Positions 1-5,683 of a stretch of 5,857 nt of DNA are shown here, one piece after another (position 1 is the first letter of the stretch; each line of letters begins with the position of its first letter). The position numbers and the translations under genes are program-made. Source of the stretch: Geobacteraceae bacterium (GTDB taxonomy: Bacteria; Desulfobacterota; Desulfuromonadia; Geobacterales; Geobacteraceae). The notes below the pieces were generated by a model. The model was not told the DNA's origin, ran no database searches, and saw only the letters and a program-made list of their open reading frames with translations. The DNA lies in contig JAAZOO010000037.1 in NCBI GenBank assembly GCA_012797715.1, positions 1 to 5,857 on the forward strand, in the 5' to 3' direction.

Positions 1-591
1 GAGAATGCGCGCGGAACGGGTGACAATGACGGCCAGCTCCTCTTCGGTGTAAAACTCCAGGCGGGAAATGACGCCGAAGCGGTCCCGCAGGGGGGAAGAA
101 AGGAGCCCTGCCCTCGTGGTCGCACCCACGAGGGTGAATTTCGGCAGGTCCAGCTTGATGGTGCGGGCGCTCGGCCCCTGGCCGATGATGATGTCCAGCT
201 GGAAATCCTCCATGGCCGGGTAGAGGATCTCCTCCACCACGTGGGAGAGCCGGTGGATCTCGTCGATGAACAGCACGTCGTGGGGTTCCAGGTTGGTGAG
301 GATGGCGGCCAGGTCTCCGGGCCGCTCGATGACCGGGCCCGAGGTGGACTTGATGTTCACCCCCATCTCGGCGGCGATGATGTTGGCCAGGGTGGTCTTT
401 CCCAGGCCGGGCGGGCCGTAGAGAAGGACGTGATCCAGGGACTCGCTCCGGCCCCGCGCCGCGTCGATGAAGAGCTGCAGGTTTCCCTTGGCCTTTTCCT
501 GGCCCACATACTCCGCCAGGGCCCGCGGCCGCAGGGTGGACTCGAACAGGACGTCGTCTTCGGTTGTCTGGGGCTCTATGATTCGGGTCAT
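1..591 (-). CDS. ruvB: RuvB, Holliday junction branch-migration ATPase (3' part outside window)
   Basis: RuvB is the AAA+ motor that forms hexameric rings on DNA flanking a RuvA-bound Holliday junction and pumps the arms through during recombinational repair. The window holds the first 197 codons; the family is usually about 335-340 residues, so the C-terminal winged-helix DNA-binding domain and part of the AAA+ lid lie beyond position 1. Visible motifs are Walker A GPPGLGKT (residues 59-66), Walker B LFIDEIH (107-113), sensor 1 GATTR (156-160) and the arginine-finger segment SPLRDRFG (166-173). I chose the ATG at 591 because MTR followed by an acidic stretch and LRPRALAEYVGQ is the normal RuvB opening. 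Immediately upstream the mRNA reads ACACAATTTTCC, with no Shine-Dalgarno match, which is odd in a window where the other genes have good ones. It is the last visible gene of the yebC-ruvC-ruvA-ruvB run, 143 bp after ruvA. Identity is near certain. Confidence 0.98.
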   Translation of the reverse strand, partial: MTRIIEPQTTEDDVLFESTLRPRALAEYVGQEKAKGNLQLFIDAARGRSESLDHVLLYGPPGLGKTTLANIIAAEMGVNIKSTSGPVIERPGDLAAILTNLEPHDVLFIDEIHRLSHVVEEILYPAMEDFQLDIIIGQGPSARTIKLDLPKFTLVGATTRAGLLSSPLRDRFGVISRLEFYTEEELAVIVTRSARIL

Positions 592-610
592 GGAAAATTG
601 TGTTTCGTGT

Positions 611-695
611 CAGGTGTCAGGTGTCAGGTGTTAGGTTTTAGGTGCTAGGTTTTAGGTGTTAGGTTTTAGGTGTTAGGTGTTAGGTTTTAAGGTTT
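611..695. repeat. Heptanucleotide tandem repeat array between ruvA and ruvB
   Basis: Eleven exact-length 7-mers of the form YAGGTKY run head to tail from 611 to 687. The order is CAGGTGT three times, then TAGGTTT, TAGGTGC, TAGGTTT, TAGGTGT, TAGGTTT, TAGGTGT, TAGGTGT and TAGGTTT. A twelfth unit with one inserted base (TAAGGTTT) follows at 688-695. Within 632-673 the units alternate, giving a higher-order 14-bp period repeated three times. Similar short heptamer repeats are known from other bacteria, notably filamentous cyanobacteria. Here the array occupies the whole space between two co-directional operon genes. Length variation by slippage is expected but not shown by a single sequence. Confidence 0.95.
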
Positions 696-721
696 AACCT
701 AACACCTGACACCTGACACCT
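612..721. repeat. Perfect 26-bp inverted repeat enclosing the heptamer array
   Basis: Positions 612-637 and 696-721 are exact reverse complements over 26 bp, with a 58-nt central segment. The right arm consists of the same heptamer in the opposite orientation (three full copies, 702-722, after a partial one), so the array reverses direction at about 695/696. In the minus-strand ruvA-ruvB transcript this would form a long stem ending about 20 nt before the ruvB start codon. Shorter alternative pairings also exist, for example 681-686 with 696-701. No U-tract follows the stem in the mRNA sense, so it does not look like a standard intrinsic terminator. A role in RNA processing, in transcript stability or in lowering ruvB expression is inference. 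Confidence 0.93.
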
Positions 722-734
722 AGAACCGGTTTTA

Positions 735-1334
735 TTATTTCATCAACGCCTTCAGCGCCTGCTTGAGGACGTCCTCCATGGACGCGTCCGGCGCGATGCG
801 CATCTCCGACAGGGTCTTCTTCACCACGGCCTCCTTGTAGCCGAGATTGACGAGGGCGGAGGCCACGTCCTCCTCGATCCCGGTGGCGGGCGCGGCACTC
901 TCCCCGTCTGCCGCGGCAGGGGCAATCTCCATCTTCAGGACCTTGTCCCTCAACTCCAGCACCATCCTCTCGGCCGTCTTCTTTCCGATGCCGGGCACGG
1001 CGGACAGGCGGGCCAGATCGCCGCGGGTAATGGCAGCGGCCAGCTCATCCACCTGGACGTTGGAAAGGATGTCCTTCCCCATCTTCGGGCCGATGCCGGA
1101 TACCGAGATGAGGAGCTGGAAGAAGTTTTTCTCCGCCGGGGTGCGGAACCCGTACAGGCTGATGGCATCCTCTTTCACATGGGTGTATATGGCAAGGGAT
1201 ATCTGCGCCCCGGTTTCCGGCAGTTCGTAGTAGGTGGAGAAGGGTATCTGCACCCGGTACCCGACGCCGTTCACGTCCAGGATGATGTATTCGGGCGATT
1301 TGTGGGCTATCTTTCCGGTAAGAAGGGCTATCAT
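735..1334 (-). CDS. ruvA: RuvA, Holliday junction DNA-binding subunit
   Basis: RuvA forms tetramers that clamp a four-way junction in square-planar form and load RuvB on opposite arms. This product is 199 residues (E. coli RuvA is about 203) and complete. The N-terminal OB-fold (about 1-63) opens MIALLTGKI and carries the acidic-pin residues E55 and D56 in VKEDAISLYGF. Two helix-hairpin-helix motifs follow, SVSGIGPKMG (77-86) and SAVPGIGKKT (111-120). An Ala-rich linker (about 137-152) leads to the C-terminal RuvB-contact domain (153-199). An upstream in-frame ATG at 1382 would add 16 residues, but I prefer the ATG at 1334: it gives the family N terminus, has GGAGGG at 1347-1342 with seven bases of spacing, and overlaps the ruvC stop as ATGA. 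That overlap implies translational coupling to ruvC. Two TAA codons in tandem (737-732) end the gene. Confidence 0.98.
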   Translation of the reverse strand: MIALLTGKIAHKSPEYIILDVNGVGYRVQIPFSTYYELPETGAQISLAIYTHVKEDAISLYGFRTPAEKNFFQLLISVSGIGPKMGKDILSNVQVDELAAAITRGDLARLSAVPGIGKKTAERMVLELRDKVLKMEIAPAAADGESAAPATGIEEDVASALVNLGYKEAVVKKTLSEMRIAPDASMEDVLKQALKALMK

Positions 1335-1825
1335 CCCGCAACCCTCCGCAGGGCGTTCATCCCCCGTGAATGGGCATGGCATACCGCCACCGCCAGTGCG
1401 TCCGAGGCGTCCTCCTGGGCGGCCTCCGGCAGGTTCAGGAGAACCTTCAGCATCTGCTGCACCTGCACCTTTGCCGCCTTGCCGTGGCCGACCACCGCCT
1501 GCTTCACCTGGAGGGCTGAGTACTCGAATACCGGCAGGCCGGCGTTGACCCCGGCGACGATGGCCGCACCCCGGGCCTGCCCCAGCTTCAGGGCGCTCTG
1601 AACGTTCTTTGCGAAAAAGATGTTTTCCAGCGCAATCTCCTCGGGCCGGTACCGTTGGATGACATCGGCCAGTCCGCGGTAGATGCGGTGCAGGCGGAGG
1701 GAGAAATCCCCGGCCGCGTCGGTGAAGATGGCGCCGTTGTCCACGTGGATCAGGCGATTCCCCTCCTTGACGATGATTCCGTAGCCGGTTATCCGCGAAC
1801 CGGGGTCGATGCCGAGAATTCTCAT
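1331..1825 (-). CDS. ruvC: RuvC, crossover junction endodeoxyribonuclease (Holliday junction resolvase)
   Basis: RuvC is a dimeric, metal-dependent, RNase H-fold nuclease that cuts two opposing strands of a Holliday junction and so completes what RuvAB branch migration begins. The 164-residue product is the usual length. All four catalytic acids are present: D7 in MRILGIDPGS, E67 in IALENIFF, and D139 and D142 in EDASDALAVAVCH. F70/F71 sit in the region that stacks on junction bases. The ATG at 1825 gives the canonical MRILGIDPG opening. Upstream, AGGTG with five bases of spacing can serve as the ribosome binding site. The stop codon overlaps the ruvA start (ATGA). The gene follows yebC by 49 bp with a GC-rich hairpin in between, so it may be co-transcribed with yebC or partly insulated from it. 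Confidence 0.98.
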   Translation of the reverse strand: MRILGIDPGSRITGYGIIVKEGNRLIHVDNGAIFTDAAGDFSLRLHRIYRGLADVIQRYRPEEIALENIFFAKNVQSALKLGQARGAAIVAGVNAGLPVFEYSALQVKQAVVGHGKAAKVQVQQMLKVLLNLPEAAQEDASDALAVAVCHAHSRGMNALRRVAG

Positions 1826-1845
1826 ACCTGCACCTGAAACGTTAA

Positions 1846-1866
1846 GGGCGGGTTTCTCGCCCGCCC
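1846..1866 (-). terminator. GC-rich hairpin between yebC and ruvC (weak terminator or attenuator)
   Basis: In the minus-strand transcript a perfect 7-bp GGGCGGG/CCCGCCC stem with a 7-nt loop (CGAGAAA) lies 8 nt after the yebC stop codon and about 20 nt before the ruvC start. The sequence that follows is TTAACGTTT, only a broken U-tract, so strong intrinsic termination is doubtful. It could cause partial read-through from yebC into ruvCAB, or protect the yebC 3' end. The structure is seen directly; the function is inferred. Confidence 0.5.
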
Positions 1867-1874
1867 CCTGAGAC

Positions 1875-2618
1875 TTACATCAGCTTTTCCATCTCCTCGG
1901 CGGAGATGTCGAAGTTGGCGTAGACGTTCTGGACATCGTCGTTGTCTTCCAGCCGGTCCATGAGCCGCAGCATGCTCTCGGCCTGCTTCCCTTCCAGCTT
2001 GACCATGGTCTGGGGGATCATGGTTATCTCGGCCGACTCGGACTTGAACCCGGCCTTCTCCAGGGCCTCGCGCACCTCGATGAAGGCGGCCGGATCGGTG
2101 GTCACCTCAATCTGCTCCTCCTCGTCGGAAACGTCATCGGCGCCCGCCTCCAGGGCGGCTTCGAACAGGCTGTCGAAATCGGTGTCCTTGGCGAAGACCA
2201 GGAGACCCTTCTTGTCGAACATCCACGAGACGCAGCCGGCCTCGCCCATATTGCCGTTGTTCTTGGAAAAGATGCTCCGCACTTCGGAAACGGTGCGGTT
2301 CTTGTTGTCGGTCATGACCTCGACCAGGACGGCAACACCACCGGGTCCGTATCCCTCGTAGGTGGTCTCCTCGTAGTTCACGCCTTCCAGTCCGCCGGTA
2401 CCCTTCTTTATCGCCCGCTCGATGTTATCCTTGGGCATGTTTTCGCTTTTTGCCTTGTCAATGGCGGTGCGGAGGCGCGGATTGCCGTCCGGGTCCCCGC
2501 CGCCGATCTTTGCAGCCACGGTGATCTCCTTAATCAACTTGGTGAAGATCTTGCCGCGCTTGGCGTCGGCCGCGCCCTTTTTATGCTTGATTGTGCTCCA
2601 TTTATTATGACCTGACAT
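1875..2618 (-). CDS. yebC: YebC/PmpR/TACO1-family protein (translation or regulatory factor)
   Basis: This is a 247-residue member of the broadly conserved YebC family, full length. The family was first annotated as DNA-binding transcriptional regulators. More recent work on bacterial YebC proteins and mitochondrial TACO1 supports a cytoplasmic role in helping ribosomes through difficult, proline-rich sequences; which role applies here cannot be told from sequence. Signature segments are MSGHNKWSTIKHKKGAADAK (1-20), the basic helix region KRGKIFTKLIKEI (20-32), NPRLRTAIDKAKSENMPKDN (46-65), YEGYGPGGVA (87-96), TDNKNRT (103-109) and an acidic stretch DDVSDEEEQIEV (161-172). The frame stays open 60 codons upstream to 2798. 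I reject that extension because MSGHNKW is the invariant family start and AGGAAG lies about nine bases before this ATG. It is the first gene of the minus-strand run leading into ruvCAB, a common arrangement in bacteria. Confidence 0.97.
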   Translation of the reverse strand: MSGHNKWSTIKHKKGAADAKRGKIFTKLIKEITVAAKIGGGDPDGNPRLRTAIDKAKSENMPKDNIERAIKKGTGGLEGVNYEETTYEGYGPGGVAVLVEVMTDNKNRTVSEVRSIFSKNNGNMGEAGCVSWMFDKKGLLVFAKDTDFDSLFEAALEAGADDVSDEEEQIEVTTDPAAFIEVREALEKAGFKSESAEITMIPQTMVKLEGKQAESMLRLMDRLEDNDDVQNVYANFDISAEEMEKLM

Positions 2619-2671
2619 CTTCCCGCGCTTCCTTTCATCTCGAATCTGGTGGGTAAACCTGAAAACGGCAA

Positions 2672-2701
2672 ATACTACCATGGGGAAAAGCGGCTTGTAA
2701 A
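2672..2701 (-). promoter_or_regulatory. Putative sigma-70 promoter for yebC-ruvCAB
   Basis: On the minus strand TTTACA (2701-2696) and TAGTAT (2677-2672) are separated by 18 bp. The -35 box matches consensus at five of six positions. The -10 box matches at four and is preceded by TG one base away (an extended -10). Transcription would start near 2665 and leave a leader of about 47 nt before the yebC ATG at 2618. This is a motif call only. Confidence 0.5.
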
Positions 2702-2710
2702 GGATCAAAA

Positions 2711-2750
2711 TACCGGGATACAGGGATGATTTCCCCCAGCGATCCCGGTA
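2711..2750. repeat. 9-bp inverted repeat in the yebC/aminotransferase divergent spacer
   Basis: TACCGGGAT (2711-2719) and ATCCCGGTA (2742-2750) are exact reverse complements 22 bp apart. A small nested dyad, GGGA (2723-2726) with TCCC (2732-2735), lies inside. It sits just upstream of the predicted yebC -35 box, in the centre of the 240-bp non-coding spacer 2619-2858. It could be an operator or a stem-loop; nothing in the sequence identifies a regulator. Confidence 0.7.
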
Positions 2751-2774
2751 CGTTCCGGGCACAGTTTCCTTGCA

Positions 2775-2797
2775 TGTACGGAAAGTTCCGTGGTACA
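2775..2797. promoter_or_regulatory. Operator-like palindrome upstream of the aminotransferase
   Basis: ACGGAA (2778-2783) and TTCCGT (2786-2791) form a perfect dyad with a 2-bp centre. Flanking TGT (2775-2777) and TACA (2794-2797) extend the symmetry if two extra G residues on the right are allowed. It lies about 60-85 bp before the aminotransferase ATG and partly overlaps a weak TTGCAT (2770-2775) -35-like element. A transcription-factor site is plausible but unproven, and I could not find a convincing -10 box for the plus strand. Confidence 0.35.
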
Positions 2798-2858
2798 CAG
2801 TATCAGCCCGCCATCCGTGTGCCTACGACGGGAAAAACCCACCGAAAGGAGTCACCCC

Positions 2859-4046
2859 ATGCCCATCGCCAACAAAATAGCCGGTTTCATTGACAGATCC
2901 TCATGGATCAGGAAGATGTTCGAAGAGGGAGAGCGGATGCGCTCCCTGCACGGAGCGGAGAATGTCTACGACTTCACCCTGGGCAACCCGGACGTGGAGC
3001 CTCCACCGGAATTCCTGAAGGAGTTCCGGGAACTGGCGGAGCACCCGATACCCGGCATGCACCGCTACATGAGCAACGCGGGATATGAGGAAACGCGAGC
3101 GGCCGTGGCCGAGGTGCTGTCGGAAAAATCCGGGCTGGAGGTCACAGGGAACCACATAGTCATGACCTGCGGCGCAGGAGGCGCCCTCAACGTGGTGCTC
3201 AAGACGATTCTCAATCCGGGAGAAGAGGTGATTATCCTCACCCCCTATTTCGTTGAGTATAAATTCTATATCGATAACCACGGCGGCGTGCCCGTGGAGG
3301 TCTGGACCGATCGGGAGACCTTCCAGCTCAACCTGACGGCCATCGAGAACGCCATCACCCACAAGACCAGAGCCATCATCATCTGCTCCCCCAACAATCC
3401 CACCGGCGTAGTCTACCCGGCGGAAAGCCTGAAGAAGCTGGGCGAGCTCCTGCGGCGCAAGGAACAGGAGCACACGCGGCAGATCCTCGTCATCTCGGAC
3501 GAGCCCTATGCGCGCATCTGCTACGACGGCACGGAAGTGCCCAACATCTTTCCCCACATCCGGCACTCCGTCATTGTCACCTCCCACAGCAAGGACCTGG
3601 CCCTCCCGGGCGAGAGGATCGGCTACCTGGCCGCCAACCCCCGCATGCAGAGCGTGGAGATGTTCATGCAGGGAGCGATCTTCTCCAACCGCGTCCTGGG
3701 TTTCGTCAACGCGCCCGCGCTCATGCAGCGGCTGGTGGCGAAACTGCAGCGGGTATCGGTGGACATCGACCCCTACCGTGAAAAACGGGACCTCCTCTAC
3801 GACACCCTGACCGCCCTGGGCTTCCGCATGGTCAAGCCGGACGGCGCCTTCTACCTGTTCCCCAAATCACCCCTGGAGGACGACGTGGCGTTCGTGAAGC
3901 TCGCCCTGCAGCACCACATCCTGCTGGTGCCCGGCACCGGTTTCGGAGCGCCGGGGCATTTCCGCATCGCCTACTGTGTCGACAAGGGGATGATCGAGCG
4001 GAGCCTGCCCGCCTGGCGGGAGCTGGCGCGGGAGATGGGACTGTAG
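2859..4046 (+). CDS. Fold-type I PLP-dependent aminotransferase (class I/II, AspB-like)
   Basis: The product is a complete 395-residue cytoplasmic aminotransferase of the class I/II group, the usual length for that group. It would transfer an amino group between an amino acid and a 2-oxoacid through pyridoxal phosphate. Visible family features are DFTLGNPD (38-45, substrate-side loop), GAGGALN (105-111, phosphate-binding region), PNNPTG (178-183, with N180 for the PLP ring), SDEPYARI (213-220, with D214 to the pyridine nitrogen and Y217), SHSKDLALPGERIGY (242-256, Schiff-base K245 and phosphate-binding R253) and FRIAYC (368-373, with R369 for the substrate carboxylate). I chose the ATG at 2859 over an in-frame ATG at 2790 because AAAGGAG (2845-2851) precedes it by seven bases and the 23 extra residues look non-coding. 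It stands alone, divergent from yebC and convergent with the radical SAM gene, so context gives no pathway. Substrate cannot be assigned; aspartate or another common amino acid is the default guess. Confidence 0.95.
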   Translation: MPIANKIAGFIDRSSWIRKMFEEGERMRSLHGAENVYDFTLGNPDVEPPPEFLKEFRELAEHPIPGMHRYMSNAGYEETRAAVAEVLSEKSGLEVTGNHIVMTCGAGGALNVVLKTILNPGEEVIILTPYFVEYKFYIDNHGGVPVEVWTDRETFQLNLTAIENAITHKTRAIIICSPNNPTGVVYPAESLKKLGELLRRKEQEHTRQILVISDEPYARICYDGTEVPNIFPHIRHSVIVTSHSKDLALPGERIGYLAANPRMQSVEMFMQGAIFSNRVLGFVNAPALMQRLVAKLQRVSVDIDPYREKRDLLYDTLTALGFRMVKPDGAFYLFPKSPLEDDVAFVKLALQHHILLVPGTGFGAPGHFRIAYCVDKGMIERSLPAWRELAREMGL

Positions 4047-4062
4047 AGGGAGGCGCGGGGAG

Positions 4063-4121
4063 CGAGGTTCACGGAACGAGGATTGATTCTCACGCCAGAA
4101 CCGATCCTCGAACCTCGTTCC
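4063..4121. terminator. Interleaved inverted repeats in the convergent intergenic region
   Basis: Between the stop codons at 4046 and 4155, CGAGGTT (4063-4069) and CGAGGAT (4077-4083) can pair with AACCTCG (4111-4117) and ATCCTCG (4104-4110), giving a 14-bp stem with a 7-nt bulge. Alternatively GGAACGAGG (4073-4081) pairs exactly with CCTCGTTCC (4113-4121). Placement between converging genes suits a bidirectional transcription stop. No T-tract follows on either strand, so a classical intrinsic terminator is not certain; it may be a repeat remnant. Confidence 0.5.
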
Positions 4122-4127
4122 ATCCCC

Positions 4128-4151
4128 TCATTCCCGATGCCATCATTCCCG
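4128..4151. repeat. Short direct repeat TCATTCCCG
   Basis: The 9-mer TCATTCCCG occurs at 4128-4136 and again at 4143-4151, a 15-bp period, directly after the related segment TCGTTCC (4115-4121). Together these look like a decayed tandem repeat that continues the inverted-repeat cluster just upstream and ends at the 3' end of the radical SAM gene. Confidence 0.6.
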
Positions 4152-4154
4152 GTG

Positions 4155-5552
4155 TTATTGCAGGCAGTTGAACAGGCCCATGCACCAGAAGCAGTCGCCG
4201 CAGGGGACCCTGTTCACGAAGCAGTCGTGGGTGAACTCCTCGTTGTAGAGGTATTCGCACGGGACCAGGTTGCAGTTGGAGCAGAACGGGTACTCGTGGC
4301 GAAGCACCTCTTCCCGGAATGAACGGAAGGCCGGATCGTTCCAGATCTCCCGTATCCCCTTCTCCCTCAGGCTGCCGAACACCCTGGCGTTCACGTACTT
4401 CTTCCTGCCGGAGAAGTGGCAGCTGAAGGAGTGCCAGAGGAAGTAGCAGTTGTGGACGCCACCGTCCCAGGAGACGAACGCTCCGCCCCTGTCCACGAAA
4501 TCGCAGCGCCGGTCCCCCCTGGGGGTCACTTCCGGCAGGGTCAGATCCATGCCGGCCTTTGCCGCCGCGTCCCGCGCCTCGGCGAAGATCCGCTCCATCT
4601 CCCCTATCCACGCCTCGTCCCGGTCCAGCAGGTTCCGCATGTTGATGAACAGCTCGCGGGCGCTGGCCTCGGCCTGCATCTCGGCCACGAAATCCACGAT
4701 CCGCTGCTCTTCCGGAGTGCGCAGATAATTCCACATGGTCTTGAAATAGTGGCGGAGGTCGATCCCCTCCCTGTCCGCCCGCTCCTTCCACGGCCGGAAG
4801 AAGGCCACCGCCTCGTCGGTATTCGAATCGTAGGCCACCTTGCCCGTATGGGACGCATCATAGGGGAGGAGATGGGTCACGATGGCGAAGTCCACCCCCC
4901 GGGCCGCGGCCCAGCGGATGGCGTCCGGCAGCTCGCGGGCGTTCTCCTTCATCAGCACGAACTCCAGGCCCACCCTCAGGGAGGAACCGGCGCGTTCCCG
5001 CGCCTTCCTCAGGGCCGAAAGCGCCCGTTCCAGGTCCCAGACCTCGCAACCCTCACGGATCTTCCGCAGCGTGTCCGGGCAGACGGAGTCCATGGATAGA
5101 CAGATCCGGTCCAACCCCGCCTCGGCGAGGGACAGCGCCCGGGCCTCGTCCAGCAGGAGGCCGTTGGTCTGGAAGCCGACCCAGCTCTCCGCGGGCATCA
5201 ACCCCTTGGCGGTCCGGATGAAATCCTCCAGGTGCGGGTTGAGCAGCGGCTCGCCGATCCCGTTGAGGATCAGGACCTCCGCATGGGGGAGGGCCGGCTC
5301 CAGCGCCCGGAACGTCTCCGGGGAGAGATCGCCGTCGACCACGCCGCTGTCGCCGGTCTGTTTGACGCACATGGCACAGCGCAGGTTGCAGCGGGTCGTA
5401 GTTTCCACGAACAGCCGTGACGGGTATTCCCTGAAGGCGGGATGCACGGTTCCCTCGGGCGCGGCTATCGCCGGCCGCTGCCGCGGTTCTTTCGATTCGC
5501 AGGCAAAATACTCCAGTATCGGTCTTACGGCCTGATTTCTCGGTGGTGTCAT
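4155..5552 (-). CDS. Radical SAM/SPASM-domain protein, possible metalloenzyme maturase
   Basis: This is a 465-residue cytoplasmic radical SAM enzyme. The [4Fe-4S]/SAM motif is CNLRCAMC (C55, C59, C62), and NGIGEP (97-102) matches the GGEP-type SAM-contact loop. The radical SAM core spans roughly 46-225. It is followed by a charged, largely helical stretch (about 240-345) and a cysteine-rich C-terminal domain. C350-x13-G-x4-C369 fits the SPASM opening, and C424-x2-C427-x4-C432 with C444 makes a variant second half. CGDCFWC (C451, C454, C457) and C463 add a further cysteine group at the very end. SPASM proteins use auxiliary Fe-S clusters, typically to modify peptides or mature enzymes. I associate this architecture with a putative metalloenzyme maturase group found in Geobacter, but that is memory, not a search. 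No precursor peptide or target enzyme is visible nearby. The ATG at 5552 is chosen over one at 5624 because GGGAGGT (5565-5559) precedes it by six bases. Confidence 0.88.
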   Translation of the reverse strand: MTPPRNQAVRPILEYFACESKEPRQRPAIAAPEGTVHPAFREYPSRLFVETTTRCNLRCAMCVKQTGDSGVVDGDLSPETFRALEPALPHAEVLILNGIGEPLLNPHLEDFIRTAKGLMPAESWVGFQTNGLLLDEARALSLAEAGLDRICLSMDSVCPDTLRKIREGCEVWDLERALSALRKARERAGSSLRVGLEFVLMKENARELPDAIRWAAARGVDFAIVTHLLPYDASHTGKVAYDSNTDEAVAFFRPWKERADREGIDLRHYFKTMWNYLRTPEEQRIVDFVAEMQAEASARELFINMRNLLDRDEAWIGEMERIFAEARDAAAKAGMDLTLPEVTPRGDRRCDFVDRGGAFVSWDGGVHNCYFLWHSFSCHFSGRKKYVNARVFGSLREKGIREIWNDPAFRSFREEVLRHEYPFCSNCNLVPCEYLYNEEFTHDCFVNRVPCGDCFWCMGLFNCLQ

Positions 5553-5582
5553 GGGGGGACCTCCCGTAATGATAGTGTATGC

Positions 5583-5602
5583 AGTATAGCGGCGAGAGGT
5601 CC
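5583..5602 (-). promoter_or_regulatory. Candidate promoter elements for the radical SAM gene
   Basis: On the minus strand TATACT (5588-5583) is a good sigma-70 -10 box that would start transcription about 24 nt before the ATG, but the expected -35 position reads TGCCCG, a poor match. The same stretch contains TGG and GC with GG-N10-GC spacing (GG at 5602-5601, GC at 5590-5589) as in sigma-54 promoters, although the rest of that consensus is weak. Either reading is tentative. Confidence 0.3.
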
Positions 5603-5647
5603 AGGCGGGCATGACACAGGTCAAGGAAACGGTGTTTTCTGGTTTGT

Positions 5648-5676
5648 TTGACGTTCCCTCTCTCCGGGGGTATAGT
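5648..5676 (+). promoter_or_regulatory. Near-consensus sigma-70 promoter for the glycerate kinase-like gene
   Basis: TTGACG (5648-5653) and TATAGT (5671-5676) are exactly 17 bp apart; each box differs from consensus at one position. The predicted start of transcription, about seven bases after the -10 box, falls at 5683-5684, on the A of the ATG. There is no purine-rich ribosome binding site in the few bases between. Transcripts from here would be leaderless. Confidence 0.6.
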
Positions 5677-5683
5677 CGGACTC

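Noticed and set aside
241..648. Open frame on the plus strand opposite ruvB
   Set aside because: It lies antisense to unmistakable RuvB coding sequence and runs into the repeat array; its composition reflects GC-rich third positions, and no family motif is visible.
611..723. Resemblance of the TAGGTTT heptamer to telomere repeats (TTTAGGG type), or a CRISPR array
   Set aside because: The units lack the GGG run, the array is internal between ruvA and ruvB, and it turns back on itself. There are no 20-40 bp repeats with unique spacers, so it is neither a telomere nor a CRISPR.
2619..2798. 60-codon N-terminal extension of YebC
   Set aside because: The family begins at MSGHNKW, the extension covers the predicted promoter and the dyads, and the internal ATG at 2618 has its own ribosome binding site.
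2790..2858. Upstream ATG at 2790 for the aminotransferase
   Set aside because: A strong AAAGGAG lies seven bases before the ATG at 2859. The extra 23 residues overlap the operator-like palindrome and do not look like protein sequence.
2901..3587. 228-codon open frame on the minus strand opposite the aminotransferase
   Set aside because: The plus-strand frame carries all the catalytic motifs of a PLP aminotransferase. The antisense frame has no recognisable domain and is a high-GC shadow.
4416..5099. Long plus-strand open frames opposite the radical SAM gene
   Set aside because: The minus strand encodes the CxxxCxxC and SPASM cysteines in one continuous frame with a good ribosome binding site; the opposite frames are rich in Arg, Pro and Gly and have no motif.
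5619..5624. TTGACC on the minus strand as a -35 box for the radical SAM gene
   Set aside because: The only good -10 box (TATACT, 5588-5583) is 30 bp away, far outside the 16-19 bp range, and the sequence at the right distance (GACCTC) is not a -10.
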